Source: Fibrobacter sp. UBA1313
GTDB lineage: Bacteria > Fibrobacterota > Fibrobacteria > Fibrobacterales > Fibrobacteraceae
Reading direction: 5' to 3'
DNA length: 35,286 nt
Assembly (NCBI GenBank): GCA_002307115.1
Contig: DBTP01000157.1
Coordinates: forward strand, 1-35,286
Shown piece after piece: positions 1-8,485 of the stretch. Both the position numbers and the translations under genes were made by a program. The notes under the pieces were generated by a model, which did not search any database, had not been told where the DNA came from, and saw only the letters and a program-made list of their open reading frames with translations. Position 1 is the first letter of the stretch, and each line of letters opens with the position of its first letter.

Positions 1-555
1 TACACCATTGGTGGTTATTTTGCTGGCACGAAGCTCGAAAAAATCAGTGCTTCGGATCCGGCTTTCAAGGATGCTGAAAAGCAGTCCATGGAACGCATGA
101 ATAAACTTCTGAACATCAAAGGCAAGCGCACCGTTTCCGAAATTCATCGTGAACTCGGTCATATCATGTGGGAAAATGTGGGCATGGGCCGTAACAAGGC
201 TGGCCTCGAAAAAGCCATTCAAAAAATTCCAGAACTTCGTGAAGAATTTTGGAAGAATGTTAATGTGCTTGGTGGCGAAGGATCCTTTAACCAGAATCTG
301 GAACAAGCGAACCGTGTTGCTGACTTCCTCGAATTTGGTGAACTTCTTGCGAGGGATGCTCTCCACCGTGAAGAATCTTGTGGTGGTCATTTCCGTGAGG
401 AAAGTCAGACTCCAGATGGCGAAGCCAAACGCGATGATGAAAACTTCTGCTATGTCGGTGCATGGGAATATAAGGGCGACAATGTGACGCCTGAGCTTTC
501 CAAGGAACCTTTGACATTTGAAAATGTTCACCTTGTGACCCGGAGCTACAAATAA
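1..555 (+). CDS. sdhA: Succinate dehydrogenase/fumarate reductase flavoprotein subunit, C-terminal part
   Basis: The reading frame is open from the first base, so the gene begins upstream of the window; 184 C-terminal residues are visible. The segment has the helical region after the FAD domain (RELGHIMWENVGMGRN) and the conserved REESCGGHFREE block, whose arginine belongs to the dicarboxylate site region in this family. Family knowledge: the subunit oxidises succinate or reduces fumarate with covalently bound FAD and passes electrons to the iron-sulfur subunit at the inner membrane. Its TAA shares one base with the ATG of sdhB (TAATG), so the two are translationally coupled. In an anaerobe with menaquinone, fumarate reduction is the more likely direction (inference); frdA would be an equally good name. 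Confidence 0.93.
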   Translation, partial: YTIGGYFAGTKLEKISASDPAFKDAEKQSMERMNKLLNIKGKRTVSEIHRELGHIMWENVGMGRNKAGLEKAIQKIPELREEFWKNVNVLGGEGSFNQNLEQANRVADFLEFGELLARDALHREESCGGHFREESQTPDGEAKRDDENFCYVGAWEYKGDNVTPELSKEPLTFENVHLVTRSYK

Positions 556-1334
556 TGAGCGACAAAATGAATCTCACTTTGAAAATCTGGCGTCAGAAAG
601 ATGCCAAGTCAAAAGGACAGTTTGAAACAGTGAAGATTAGCGGCATTGAAGAAGACATGTCGTTTCTCGAGATGCTCGATATTGTGAATGAGCAACAAAT
701 GAAACAGGGCAAGGAAGGCTTTGCTTTTGATCACGATTGCCGCGAAGGTATTTGCGGAATGTGTTCTCTCGTGATTAATGGTATGCCACACGGCCCTGAT
801 CATGCGGTGACTACTTGTCAGCTGTTTATGCGCAAGTTTAAGGACGGTGATACCATCGTTGTTGAACCATGGCGTGCTGCTGCATTCCCGCTCATTCGTG
901 ACTGTGTTGTCAATCGCTCGGCTTTTGACCGCATCATTCAAGCGGGTGGTTTTGTAAATATCAATACCGGTTCTGCTCCAGAAGCTTCGACGATCCCAGT
1001 TCCAAAGACTGATGCGGATCATGCTTTTGATGCCGCTGCTTGTATTGGTTGTGGCGCATGCGTTGCTGCTTGTAAGAACGCTTCTGCGATGCTCTTTGTT
1101 TCAGCAAAGGTTAGCCATTTGAGCTACCTTCCTCAGGGCAAAGTGGAAGCGAAGAAACGCGTTCTCGCCATGGTCGCCCAAATGGATAAGGAAGGCTTTG
1201 GCAATTGCACCAACCTGTATGAATGTGAAGCTGCTTGCCCTAAGAGTATCACCGTTGATTTCATCGCGAAGATGAATCGCGAATACTTGGGTGCAACAGT
1301 CACGTATGCTGAAAAGGTGTATGGTCAGGAGTAA
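555..1334 (+). CDS. sdhB: Succinate dehydrogenase/fumarate reductase iron-sulfur subunit
   Basis: This 259-residue protein carries electrons between the flavoprotein and the quinone site. Cys62, Cys67, Cys70 and Cys88 form the plant-type [2Fe-2S] site. Cys163, Cys166, Cys169 and Cys228 fit the [4Fe-4S] cluster, and Cys173, Cys218 and Cys224 fit the [3Fe-4S] cluster (C-x5-C-x3-CP spacing as in E. coli SdhB). All cluster ligands are present, so it should be functional. The start ATG overlaps the stop of sdhA by one base. No gene for the membrane anchor follows, so the cytochrome b subunit is probably encoded upstream, as in sdhCAB operons (inference). A strong terminator ends the transcript directly after the gene. 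Confidence 0.96.
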   Translation: MSDKMNLTLKIWRQKDAKSKGQFETVKISGIEEDMSFLEMLDIVNEQQMKQGKEGFAFDHDCREGICGMCSLVINGMPHGPDHAVTTCQLFMRKFKDGDTIVVEPWRAAAFPLIRDCVVNRSAFDRIIQAGGFVNINTGSAPEASTIPVPKTDADHAFDAAACIGCGACVAACKNASAMLFVSAKVSHLSYLPQGKVEAKKRVLAMVAQMDKEGFGNCTNLYECEAACPKSITVDFIAKMNREYLGATVTYAEKVYGQE

Positions 1335-1359
1335 CTAACCGTTTCAAATGAAAATTAAA

Positions 1360-1389
1360 GTCCTGTTCGTAAAGAGCAGGGCTTTTTTT
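1360..1389 (+). terminator. Rho-independent terminator of sdhAB
   Basis: A 9-bp stem with two G-T pairs (GTCCTGTTC / GAGCAGGGC) closes a 5-nt loop and is followed by seven T. It starts 26 bases after the sdhB stop. Confidence 0.9.
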
Positions 1390-1907
1390 GTAGGTATGTA
1401 AAAAAACAATCGCTAGGTGAGTGACTCGCTGTAAGTCTTTTCGCAATGATGTTGATGTAAAAAACTTTTGAGTTACTTCGGGAGGCTTTTGAGAGATCAG
1501 TTTTCATCGGTAGTTTGTAAAGAATGAGCCATGGGGAAAGATAGATGGGAAGAGGGTCCTATTTCCCCAGTCATTGCAGTGTATGTTCTCGTGAGTGGAG
1601 TAACAAAAATCGCAAGTTTTCTATGAGAAAATAACAGTTTGCAGATTGTTTTTTTTATTGATTCTTGAAAGGTTTAACCCCCTTTTTTAAATATGAAAAA
1701 AATATCTTTTTGTGTAAATATTATAGATTAAATTAAATTATAATTAATGATTTTAACTTAAAAATTAATAATTGTGTAAAATTATTATTAAATTAAAAAG
1801 ACTAAAAAAAGAAAACTATGAGATGCCGTGATAGGGCAGGGGCCTGAAGAAACTGAGATTACGAGAAGGTTAGTTTGTGGTGGCGGGAAAAATATACATT
1901 GGCTACT
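1390..1907. other. Gene-free stretch with very AT-rich block
   Basis: No credible reading frame was found. Bases 1533-1539 and 1562-1568 are a 7-bp inverted repeat (GGGGAAA / TTTCCCC) with a 22-nt loop. About 1640-1815 is almost pure A/T with A- and T-tracts and overlapping AATTAA repeats; such DNA is often curved and may serve as a promoter UP region or silencing target (inference). The block ends about 90 bases before the gamma-carbonic-anhydrase-like gene. Bases 1820-1870 look G-rich and could be leader RNA, but match no riboswitch I know. Confidence 0.5.
1895..1900 (+). promoter_or_regulatory. TAnnTT box 7 nt before the ATG at 1908
   Basis: TACATT (octamer TACATTGG) lies exactly 7 nt before ATG 1908. 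It resembles the Bacteroidetes -7 element TAnnTTTG. A TTTG at 1874-1877 lies 17 nt upstream and could be the -33 element. The implied transcript would start at or near the ATG. Confidence 0.45.
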
Positions 1908-2429
1908 ATGAAAGATGATCAAATAATTTCCTTTCAAGGAAAACGACCGAAAATTGGGAAGAATGTCTACATTGCGCCTGGAGCTCGCCTTATTGGTGAC
2001 GTCACTATAGGGGATGATTCCTGTGTTTTATACAATGCTGTGCTTCGTGCGGATCTTGCTTCTATTGTCATTGGTAAATGCTCTAATATTCAGGATAATG
2101 TCTCTGTACATCTGTCCAACACCCAAGGGGTTGTGATTGGCGATGATGTGACAGTAGGCCACAATGCGATTCTGCATGCCTGCACCATTGAAGACGATTG
2201 CACTGTGGGTATGGGCTCCATTGTTATGGATGGGGCCTTGATTCGTAAACACAGTATTGTGGGCGCTGGCGCTTTGATTCCTCCTTTGAAAGAATATCCA
2301 GAGGCGTCTCTTTTGGTGGGCGCTCCGGCAAGAATTGTTCGTTCGCTTACCATGGAAGAAATAAAAGCCAATCATGCGAATACAGAACATTATGTGGTGG
2401 TTAAAGATGAACTTATGCGCAGTTGTTAA
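1908..2429 (+). CDS. Gamma-carbonic-anhydrase-like hexapeptide-repeat protein
   Basis: This 173-residue left-handed beta-helix protein is built of hexapeptide repeats (IGDVTIG, VIGDDVTVG). His68, His85 and His90 match the three zinc ligands of the gamma-carbonic anhydrase/YrdA/PaaY family, including the 17- and 5-residue spacings. Family members may hydrate CO2, but many have no shown activity, so no symbol is given. The ATG at 1908 fits the family start (SFQGKRPKIG follows closely) and has a TAnnTT box 7 nt upstream. An in-frame TTG at 1875 with AGAAGG five bases before it would add 11 residues and cannot be excluded. It heads a run of co-directional genes (lipid kinase, lpxD, ispG, serA). 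Confidence 0.88.
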   Translation: MKDDQIISFQGKRPKIGKNVYIAPGARLIGDVTIGDDSCVLYNAVLRADLASIVIGKCSNIQDNVSVHLSNTQGVVIGDDVTVGHNAILHACTIEDDCTVGMGSIVMDGALIRKHSIVGAGALIPPLKEYPEASLLVGAPARIVRSLTMEEIKANHANTEHYVVVKDELMRSC

Positions 2430-2449
2430 AATTGCAATGTGTTGTGAGT

Positions 2450-3412
2450 ATGTATAAATTCGTTTTCCTCATCAATCCGATTAGTGGTGGGGGACAAGGA
2501 AAAGAAATTCAGAAGTATGTTCCGGAAATTATGGAATCCATGGGATTCAAGCCTGAGGAATGGAAATCTGAATTGACAGAATCTTCAAAATTGCGGGTGC
2601 AAATTCGAGAAGCACTTGAAAATACGGAAACTCTCATTGCCGTGGGAGGCGATGGAACGGTATCCACGGTGCTTTCCGTGATGTTAGAATCTCATTTAGC
2701 GGAAAAGGTCAAAGTAGGATTGATTCCTTTAGGTACAGGCAATGACCTTGCGCGAGTGCTGAATTTGTATGGAACTTTTGTCAACAAGGGGTTGCTTTTC
2801 TTGGTGCGTCGTTTGGTGATGGCGAAGAGTCGGCCTTTTGATATCTGGCGGGTGAATGGGGATCGAGTACTCGCCAATTATTTTTCGAGTGGCATTGATG
2901 CTCGTATTGCTCATGATTTTAATAAAGATCGTGCGGAAGGAAAAGTCCCAGGTCATTCGGCGTGGGCGAATAAACGGCATTATGTGAAACGTTTTTTTGC
3001 TGATCGCGCTCATTGTTTGGGACAAACTTCATTGCAAATTTGCGATGCAAAAAATCATTGGATTAAACTGGATGTCACCGGGCAAAGAACTGTCATTGTA
3101 GGGAATATCCCGAGTTTCGCTTCCGGGGCAAATCCTTTTCAGAATGCGAGAATGGATGATGGTCTTTTAGAAGTCGTATGTGTTCCGAATTTATTTTCTC
3201 TTTTTGGAGCGATTGCTCTAGGTTCTGTCCCTCTGATTGGAACTCTTTACAAACGAAATTTTTTGAAAAGCATCCACGCCAAGGAGGTTCGATTGATTAG
3301 CAGTCCTGAAGAATTTCATCAATTGGATGGGGATGATTTATCTGGAGAGGTTGGTACCGAAATTAAGATTGAGTGGGGCTGTCAAGTACAGATGTTAACT
3401 TTGGAGGAGTAG
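2450..3412 (+). CDS. Diacylglycerol/lipid kinase family protein (YegS/DgkB type)
   Basis: A 320-residue cytosolic or membrane-associated kinase. The nucleotide-binding GGDGT motif is at residues 66-70 and the second signature PLGTGNDLAR at 93-102, both diagnostic of the DAGK catalytic domain. The first residues (FLINPISGGG) match the usual family start, so I prefer the ATG at 2450 over a TTG at 2423 that overlaps the upstream gene. Members phosphorylate diacylglycerol or related lipids (DgkB, YegS), or sphingoid bases, from ATP; the substrate cannot be read from sequence. It sits 20 nt after the gamma-carbonic-anhydrase-like gene and 6 nt before lpxD, in an apparent operon with an envelope-lipid flavour. 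Confidence 0.9.
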   Translation: MYKFVFLINPISGGGQGKEIQKYVPEIMESMGFKPEEWKSELTESSKLRVQIREALENTETLIAVGGDGTVSTVLSVMLESHLAEKVKVGLIPLGTGNDLARVLNLYGTFVNKGLLFLVRRLVMAKSRPFDIWRVNGDRVLANYFSSGIDARIAHDFNKDRAEGKVPGHSAWANKRHYVKRFFADRAHCLGQTSLQICDAKNHWIKLDVTGQRTVIVGNIPSFASGANPFQNARMDDGLLEVVCVPNLFSLFGAIALGSVPLIGTLYKRNFLKSIHAKEVRLISSPEEFHQLDGDDLSGEVGTEIKIEWGCQVQMLTLEE

Positions 3413-3418
3413 AAACGT

Positions 3419-4375
3419 ATGCAACCTGTGCGCGTCTCAGAAATAGCCTCATTTTTAGCAGGTTCCCTAGAATGGAGCGGAGTGGCCATGGATTTTGATG
3501 TCGATGGCTTTGCCCCTGTGGAAGAGGCTCAGTCTACCGACATCGCTTTCTGGACAGAGAATTCAATTTCCGGAAACCTTCGCCATTCCCATGCTGGTCT
3601 GCTTTTGGTTCGGGAAACTTTTGAAGGGAAACCCGAGGATGTACAGATTCTCTTGCGGGTCAAGAATCCCTATCATGCCATGGTGTGCTTTTTAGAAAAA
3701 TATCATGCCCCTTTTGTGAGGTACCAAGAGTCTGCGATTGCTGCTTCTGCCATCATTCACCCGACGGCCGTGGTAGAAGGGATAGTGGGCGATCAGTGTG
3801 TGATTGGCCCTTATTGTATCATTCCACGGGGTGCCACATTAGGGAACGATTGCATTTTGGAGAGTCGAGTGACGCTTTATCCTCAGGTCGTTCTCGGGGA
3901 TCGTTGCGTGGCACAGTCTGGAGTGGTGATTGGAAGTAGAGGCTTTGGCTTTTATGACTACGAAGGGGAGAGACGTCCTGTTCCTCATTTCGGAGGCGTC
4001 TGTGTTGGTGATGATTGTTCATTTGGTGCTAATATGGTGGTTGCTGCTGGTTTTTTATCGCCCACGCGTATCGGATACTCGTGCCATTTTGATTCCTTTG
4101 TGCAAATAGGCCATAATTGTTCTCTTGGGAATTTCATTTATATGGCATCCCAATCGGGTCTTGCGGGGGGTGTCCTCGTTGAGGATCATGTGGAATTGGG
4201 AGGCGGCGCACAGGTCGCGGGTCACATTACGTTGGGGAATCATGTGACGATTGCTGCAAAATCGGGGGTCATCAAAAGTGTTCCTCCAGGAAGTACGATG
4301 GCGGGTTTTCCTGCGGTTCCTATTGAGGCGTGGCGGCGGCAAGAGGTGGCGCTTCGAAAGATGGGACGCCTCTAG
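3419..4375 (+). CDS. lpxD: UDP-3-O-acylglucosamine N-acyltransferase
   Basis: A 318-residue enzyme of lipid A synthesis that adds the N-linked 3-hydroxyacyl chain from acyl-ACP to UDP-3-O-acyl-glucosamine. Residues 1-100 form the uridine-binding domain (TDIAFWTEN), followed by a left-handed beta-helix of hexapeptide repeats. His232 in QIGHNCSLG corresponds to the catalytic histidine, with a typical IGSRGFGF segment before it. GGAGGAG at 3403-3409 overlaps the upstream stop and lies 9 nt before the ATG, so the start is secure. lpxD is usually beside lpxC, fabZ or lpxA; here it sits between a lipid kinase and ispG. It implies an LPS-bearing outer membrane. Confidence 0.96.
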   Translation: MQPVRVSEIASFLAGSLEWSGVAMDFDVDGFAPVEEAQSTDIAFWTENSISGNLRHSHAGLLLVRETFEGKPEDVQILLRVKNPYHAMVCFLEKYHAPFVRYQESAIAASAIIHPTAVVEGIVGDQCVIGPYCIIPRGATLGNDCILESRVTLYPQVVLGDRCVAQSGVVIGSRGFGFYDYEGERRPVPHFGGVCVGDDCSFGANMVVAAGFLSPTRIGYSCHFDSFVQIGHNCSLGNFIYMASQSGLAGGVLVEDHVELGGGAQVAGHITLGNHVTIAAKSGVIKSVPPGSTMAGFPAVPIEAWRRQEVALRKMGRL

Positions 4376-4382
4376 TTTTTCC

Positions 4383-4388
4383 TATATT
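4383..4388 (+). promoter_or_regulatory. TAnnTTTG box 7 nt before ispG ATG
   Basis: TATATT, within a full TAnnTTTG octamer at 4383-4390, starts 8 nt after the lpxD stop and ends 7 nt before the ispG ATG. No Shine-Dalgarno sequence is visible between them. It suggests ispG-serA have their own promoter and a leaderless start. No clear -33 TTG is seen. Confidence 0.5.
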
Positions 4389-4395
4389 TGAATCT

Positions 4396-6141
4396 ATGCA
4401 AAAAGACTTTAATTTTCCCTATATGGACAATCGCTTTCAAGCGACACGAAGGGAAACTATTCAGGTTCGCGTCGGGCGAGCTCTTATCGGTGGCGATGCT
4501 CCCATTCTTGTGCAATCCATGACCACTACAAAACCAAAAGATGTGGATGCAACGGTACGTCAGACGCTCGCGTTAGCGGAAGCGGGTTGCGGACTGGTTC
4601 GTGTTACAGCGCCAACTTTTTCGGATGCTTGTGCCTTGGAAGAGGTCATGAAAAGGGTTCGTGCGAAAGGGTGCTATGTTCCGGTCTCTGCCGATATTCA
4701 TTTTCAGCCAAATGCCGCTTTTGAAGCGTTGAAATGGGTGGAAAAGGTTCGCATTAACCCTGGTAATTTTGTCGATTCGGGAATCGCTTCGCTTGAAGGT
4801 CAAGCGGACAAAAATTTTGATGAAGGCCGCGCGAAAGTTTTTGACGCTTTTTCTCCTTTTTTGCGCGAAGCACAGCGATTGGGTCGAGCCATTCGTATCG
4901 GGGTCAATCACGGTTCGCTTTCGGCTCGGATGCTTTATCGTTTTGGCGATACCGTAGAAGGCATGGTGGAAAGCGCCATGGAATATTTGGCTGTTTGTGA
5001 ATCAGAAAATTTTGATCAGGTCGTTTTAAGCCTGAAGGCTTCGAATCCGCGCATCGCCATTGAAGCGTATCGTATGCTTGCGGCTCGGCTAAAACAAGAA
5101 AATTTCAAACCTTATCCATTCCATGTGGGTGTGACTGAAGCGGGTGCTGGTGAAGATGGCCGGTTGAAATCCGCGGTGGGTATAGGTTCGCTTCTTTTGG
5201 ATGGCATCGGGGATACGATTCGCGTTTCTTTGACGGAAGATCCTATCGCTGAAATTCCTGTGGCTCGGGAGTTGGTTCGTGTTTGTGCTCTTCACTCGGA
5301 ACCCTCTCCTTTTACGATGTCTCCATGGACGAATGATCCTTATCACTTTGCCCGTCGCGCATCAGCGGTTGTTTCTTTCTCTGGTGTGTCTATCGGTGGC
5401 ACTGAACCGATCCGCGTCGGAGAACAAGCCGTTGCCGTAAGGCTTACGGATTCGCCACGTTCCCCAGAATTTGCCTTGCCCTCTTTGGGCGCTCCTGGAT
5501 TAGTTTGTTTTAAAGATTCTATGGATATTTCCGCTTTTGCTAGCGAGCCTTCTAACATACCAACGCCTTCGCTTTTGTGCTATACGGGTGATGATCAAGT
5601 GCCCGGTGTACGTGCTCTAGTGGCGGCCTTGGAAAAGGTTCATCGTAATGATCCTATTCTTTTGTATGCATCCATTGAGGATGACGATGCTGATAAATTA
5701 AAAACAGCGGCTTCTATGGGGAGTCTTTTATGCGATGGTATTGGTGATGCCATTTGCATTGATGTACAAGGTTCCGGTGAGAAAACGGTCGCCCTTGCTT
5801 ATGATATTTTGCAAGCGGCAGCTTGTCGCCGTAGCAAAACAGAATTTATCAGTTGTCCTGGATGTGGACGTACCCTTTATGACATTCAGACTGTTTTAGA
5901 AAAAATTAAACATCGTTTGGGTCATCTTCAAAATGTCTCCATCGCTGTCATGGGTTGTATTGTCAATGGCCCTGGAGAAATGGCGGATGCGGATTTTGGT
6001 TATGTGGGGGGAGCTCCCGGTCACATCAACCTTTTTGAAGGTAAACAGGCTATTAAAAAGAATATCCCAGAAGCAGAGGCTATCGATGATTTGGTGGAAC
6101 TCATCAAAAGTCGCGGTCGCTGGCAGGAACCGAAAATTTAA
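4396..6141 (+). CDS. ispG: 4-hydroxy-3-methylbut-2-en-1-yl diphosphate synthase (long form)
   Basis: This 581-residue enzyme catalyses the penultimate step of the non-mevalonate (MEP) isoprenoid pathway, turning methylerythritol cyclodiphosphate into HMBPP with a [4Fe-4S] cluster. The TIM barrel comes first (VQSMTTTKPKDV), and the cluster domain last, with Cys487, Cys490 and Cys521 (CPGCG, GCIVNGPGE) and a conserved glutamate in NGPGE. The usual bacterial protein has about 370-400 residues; the roughly 200 extra residues between barrel and cluster domain match the A* domain of plant, Chlamydia and Bacteroidetes IspG. The start at ATG 4396 is chosen because earlier in-frame starts lie inside lpxD. 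serA follows after 27 nt. Confidence 0.96.
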   Translation: MQKDFNFPYMDNRFQATRRETIQVRVGRALIGGDAPILVQSMTTTKPKDVDATVRQTLALAEAGCGLVRVTAPTFSDACALEEVMKRVRAKGCYVPVSADIHFQPNAAFEALKWVEKVRINPGNFVDSGIASLEGQADKNFDEGRAKVFDAFSPFLREAQRLGRAIRIGVNHGSLSARMLYRFGDTVEGMVESAMEYLAVCESENFDQVVLSLKASNPRIAIEAYRMLAARLKQENFKPYPFHVGVTEAGAGEDGRLKSAVGIGSLLLDGIGDTIRVSLTEDPIAEIPVARELVRVCALHSEPSPFTMSPWTNDPYHFARRASAVVSFSGVSIGGTEPIRVGEQAVAVRLTDSPRSPEFALPSLGAPGLVCFKDSMDISAFASEPSNIPTPSLLCYTGDDQVPGVRALVAALEKVHRNDPILLYASIEDDDADKLKTAASMGSLLCDGIGDAICIDVQGSGEKTVALAYDILQAAACRRSKTEFISCPGCGRTLYDIQTVLEKIKHRLGHLQNVSIAVMGCIVNGPGEMADADFGYVGGAPGHINLFEGKQAIKKNIPEAEAIDDLVELIKSRGRWQEPKI

Positions 6142-6168
6142 ATCGACACCCTCACAAAGGAAAAAATC

Positions 6169-7338
6169 ATGAAAAAGATTAAAACCCTCAACAAGATATC
6201 TACTAAAGGCCTCGACCTTTTTGGTGCAGAATACAATGTTTCGGATGCGGTGGAATCACCGGACGCCATTCTTGTTCGTAGTGCTAAGTTGGATACCGAT
6301 TCCTTTGAGGGCCTTTTGGCGGTCGCTCGTGCGGGTGCTGGCTTCAACAACATTACCGTTGATAAGGCGAGTGCAAAGGGTGTCTGCGTATTCAATACCC
6401 CAGGTGCAAACGCGAATGCTGTCGCTGAACTTGTCATGACAACCCTCGGTATGGCGGTGCGCAATGTGCACAAAGCCGCTCAATGGGTCAATGAACTTGA
6501 TGTTAACGATCCTGATCTTGCGACGGTTGTAGAAAAAGGTAAAAGTAAATTTTCGGGGACGGAACTGAGTGGCAAAACGCTGGGTGTTATCGGCCTTGGT
6601 AAAATTGGCGTGCTGGTTTCGAACTATGCACGTTGGAAAAATATGAATGTCATCGCTTACGAACCCTACCCGAGCGTCGGCAATATGCATAAACTTTCCA
6701 ATGTAGTCACGGTGGTAAAGGATTTGGATCAAGTCATCGCCCAGTCTGATTTTTTGACTGTGCACGTTCCTTTCATCAAGGGCAGCACGGAAAATCTGTT
6801 GAACGAAAAAAACTTGGCGAACTTCAAGGGACGTTTCATTTTGAACTTTGCCCGCGATGGCATTGTCAATATGGATGCCATTTACGCCATGCTTGATTCT
6901 CAAAAGCTAGAAGGCTATATCTCAGATTTCCCGGATGCAAAACAGATTGCTCACGAAAAAATTCTCTGCCTCCCGCATTTAGGGGCAAGCACCGAAGAAG
7001 CGGAAGACAACTGCGCGGTCATGGCTGTAGAACAGCTTAAGGATTACCTAGAATTGGGCGTTGTGCGCAACTCTGTGAACTTCCCTGCTCTTGAAGAACA
7101 TCCGCACATGGGTGTAAAGAGTCGGGTGATCGTGATCAACCAAGATGTTCCAAACATGATTGCAGAGATCACCAAAGTCATTGGGGGTGCTGGTTTCAAC
7201 ATTTCGAGCTTCAGCAACAAAAGCAATGGCAAGATCGGTTACAATCTAATTGACATTGAAACGGTCGTGAGCGATGAAATCATCCAAGTCCTTTCCAAGT
7301 TGGATAAGGTAATTAAAGTTCGCGTGATTCATTTCTAA
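6169..7338 (+). CDS. serA: D-3-phosphoglycerate dehydrogenase, short form with ACT domain
   Basis: A 389-residue enzyme that oxidises 3-phosphoglycerate to 3-phosphohydroxypyruvate with NAD, the first step of serine synthesis. The Rossmann motif GLGKIG is at 142-147, catalytic Arg229 is in NFARDGIV, and His270 in PHLGAST. A C-terminal ACT domain (about 318-389, starting VINQDVPNMIAEI) would bind a regulatory amino acid, probably serine. The usual catalytic glutamate segment (FEEEP-like) is replaced by DFPD at 253-256, as I recall from the short anaerobe-type SerA clade. AAAGGA lies a suitable distance before the ATG. It follows ispG by 27 nt, probably co-transcribed, with a terminator after it. 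Confidence 0.93.
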   Translation: MKKIKTLNKISTKGLDLFGAEYNVSDAVESPDAILVRSAKLDTDSFEGLLAVARAGAGFNNITVDKASAKGVCVFNTPGANANAVAELVMTTLGMAVRNVHKAAQWVNELDVNDPDLATVVEKGKSKFSGTELSGKTLGVIGLGKIGVLVSNYARWKNMNVIAYEPYPSVGNMHKLSNVVTVVKDLDQVIAQSDFLTVHVPFIKGSTENLLNEKNLANFKGRFILNFARDGIVNMDAIYAMLDSQKLEGYISDFPDAKQIAHEKILCLPHLGASTEEAEDNCAVMAVEQLKDYLELGVVRNSVNFPALEEHPHMGVKSRVIVINQDVPNMIAEITKVIGGAGFNISSFSNKSNGKIGYNLIDIETVVSDEIIQVLSKLDKVIKVRVIHF

Positions 7339-7356
7339 GAATAAGGAACAGCTTTT

Positions 7357-7385
7357 AAAAAGAACTCTCCATGGGTTCTTTTTTT
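7357..7385. terminator. Bidirectional terminator between serA and mqnE
   Basis: An inverted repeat AAAAAGAAC / GTTCTTTTT with two further inner pairs and a short loop has an A-run on one side and a T-run on the other. It can end both the serA transcript (+) and mqnE (-), whose stop is 45 bases away. Confidence 0.8.
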
Positions 7386-7429
7386 GTTTGCTATCCTGTT
7401 CCGTTATAAAAAATGAAAGAAAAATTTTA

Positions 7430-8485
7430 TTAGCGATGAAACGTTTCTTCCGTTTCATATTTTGCATTTCTCTCAAGGGGCACAAGCCCTTCTTGGAGAA
7501 TCAACGTCTTCATCCGTTCAGGACTCATTCCCACGTCGGTATTGGCCCCTGCAGCGTGGGTGATTTTTTCTTCGACGATGGTTCCATCCATATCGGAAGC
7601 TCCGCAGTGCAAGGCGCGGAGTGCTGTGTCCATGCCCATCTGAATCCAGTATGCTTTAATGTGCGGAAAATTGTCGAGAAAAAGACGTGAAACGGCGACG
7701 GTGCGTAGAATATCTTCTGTGCTCATTTTTTGAGTGATGATGCGTCCGAGACTGTTATGTTCCGGGTGAAAAACGAGAGGTATAAACGCAAAAAATCCAT
7801 GAGTTTCATCTTGTAAGTCACGAAGCATTGCCATGTGACGAATCCGATCTTCGGGCTTTTCAATGTGTCCCATCAGCATCGTCGCATTTGTATGAATTCC
7901 CGCTTGGTGTGCCGCTCTATGGGCTTCGAGCCACTCCTCCCCAGTTTCCTTCGCCCCGCAGATTTCGTCGCGCACGCTCTGCACCAAAATTTCAGCACCT
8001 CCCCCTGGCAGAGCGTCCAAGCCTGCGGCTTTCAACTCCGCGATGATATCGCTGAGTGCGCGCCCGGAGAGCTTCGCAAAGTGGCAAAGTTCGACAGCGG
8101 TAAATGCTTTTAAATTCACTGCCGGGAACGCGGTGCGCAACTTGCGAAGCATTTCCACATAATAAGAAAATGGGTGATCGGGGTGTAAGCCTCCCACAAT
8201 ATGGAGTTCTTGAGCACCATGAGCGACCGCTTGTGCTGCTTTTTCTAAAATCGTTTCATGACTCCAATCGTAGGCATTAGGACTGTCTTTTTTAATTTTT
8301 GAAAAAGAACAAAATTTGCAATGTAAAACACAAATGTTTGTGTAATTGATTTGGCGGTTGTTGACCCAGTATACATACTTTCCATGACGCGCTTCTTTTT
8401 CTGCATTAGCCTTGTTACACAATTCTTGTAAGGGTGCATTCAAAAAAAGATCAAGAGCTTGTGTTTCGGAAAGTCTAGAGTTCAT
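7430..8485 (-). CDS. mqnE: Aminofutalosine synthase (radical SAM)
   Basis: A 351-residue radical SAM enzyme of the futalosine route to menaquinone. Cys52, Cys56 and Cys59 (CVLHCKFC) bind the [4Fe-4S] cluster. The VGGLHPDHPFSYY segment and GGGAEIL motif fit MqnE, which joins the chorismate-derived enolpyruvyl benzoate to SAM, better than the related cyclase MqnC, although the two are paralogues. No other mqn gene is in the window. Menaquinone from this route would be the electron carrier for the fumarate reductase encoded at 1-1334 (inference). The Shine-Dalgarno site is weak (AGG eight bases before the ATG). Confidence 0.9.
   Translation of the reverse strand: MNSRLSETQALDLFLNAPLQELCNKANAEKEARHGKYVYWVNNRQINYTNICVLHCKFCSFSKIKKDSPNAYDWSHETILEKAAQAVAHGAQELHIVGGLHPDHPFSYYVEMLRKLRTAFPAVNLKAFTAVELCHFAKLSGRALSDIIAELKAAGLDALPGGGAEILVQSVRDEICGAKETGEEWLEAHRAAHQAGIHTNATMLMGHIEKPEDRIRHMAMLRDLQDETHGFFAFIPLVFHPEHNSLGRIITQKMSTEDILRTVAVSRLFLDNFPHIKAYWIQMGMDTALRALHCGASDMDGTIVEEKITHAAGANTDVGMSPERMKTLILQEGLVPLERNAKYETEETFHR

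Noticed and set aside
1818..1875. Possible TPP or other riboswitch before the gamma-carbonic-anhydrase-like gene
   Set aside because: A CTGAGA-like string is present, but the other conserved TPP elements and the helices are missing.
7388..7690. 100-codon open frame on the + strand over the end of mqnE
   Set aside because: It is the antisense shadow of mqnE; the - strand frame has a full radical SAM enzyme.
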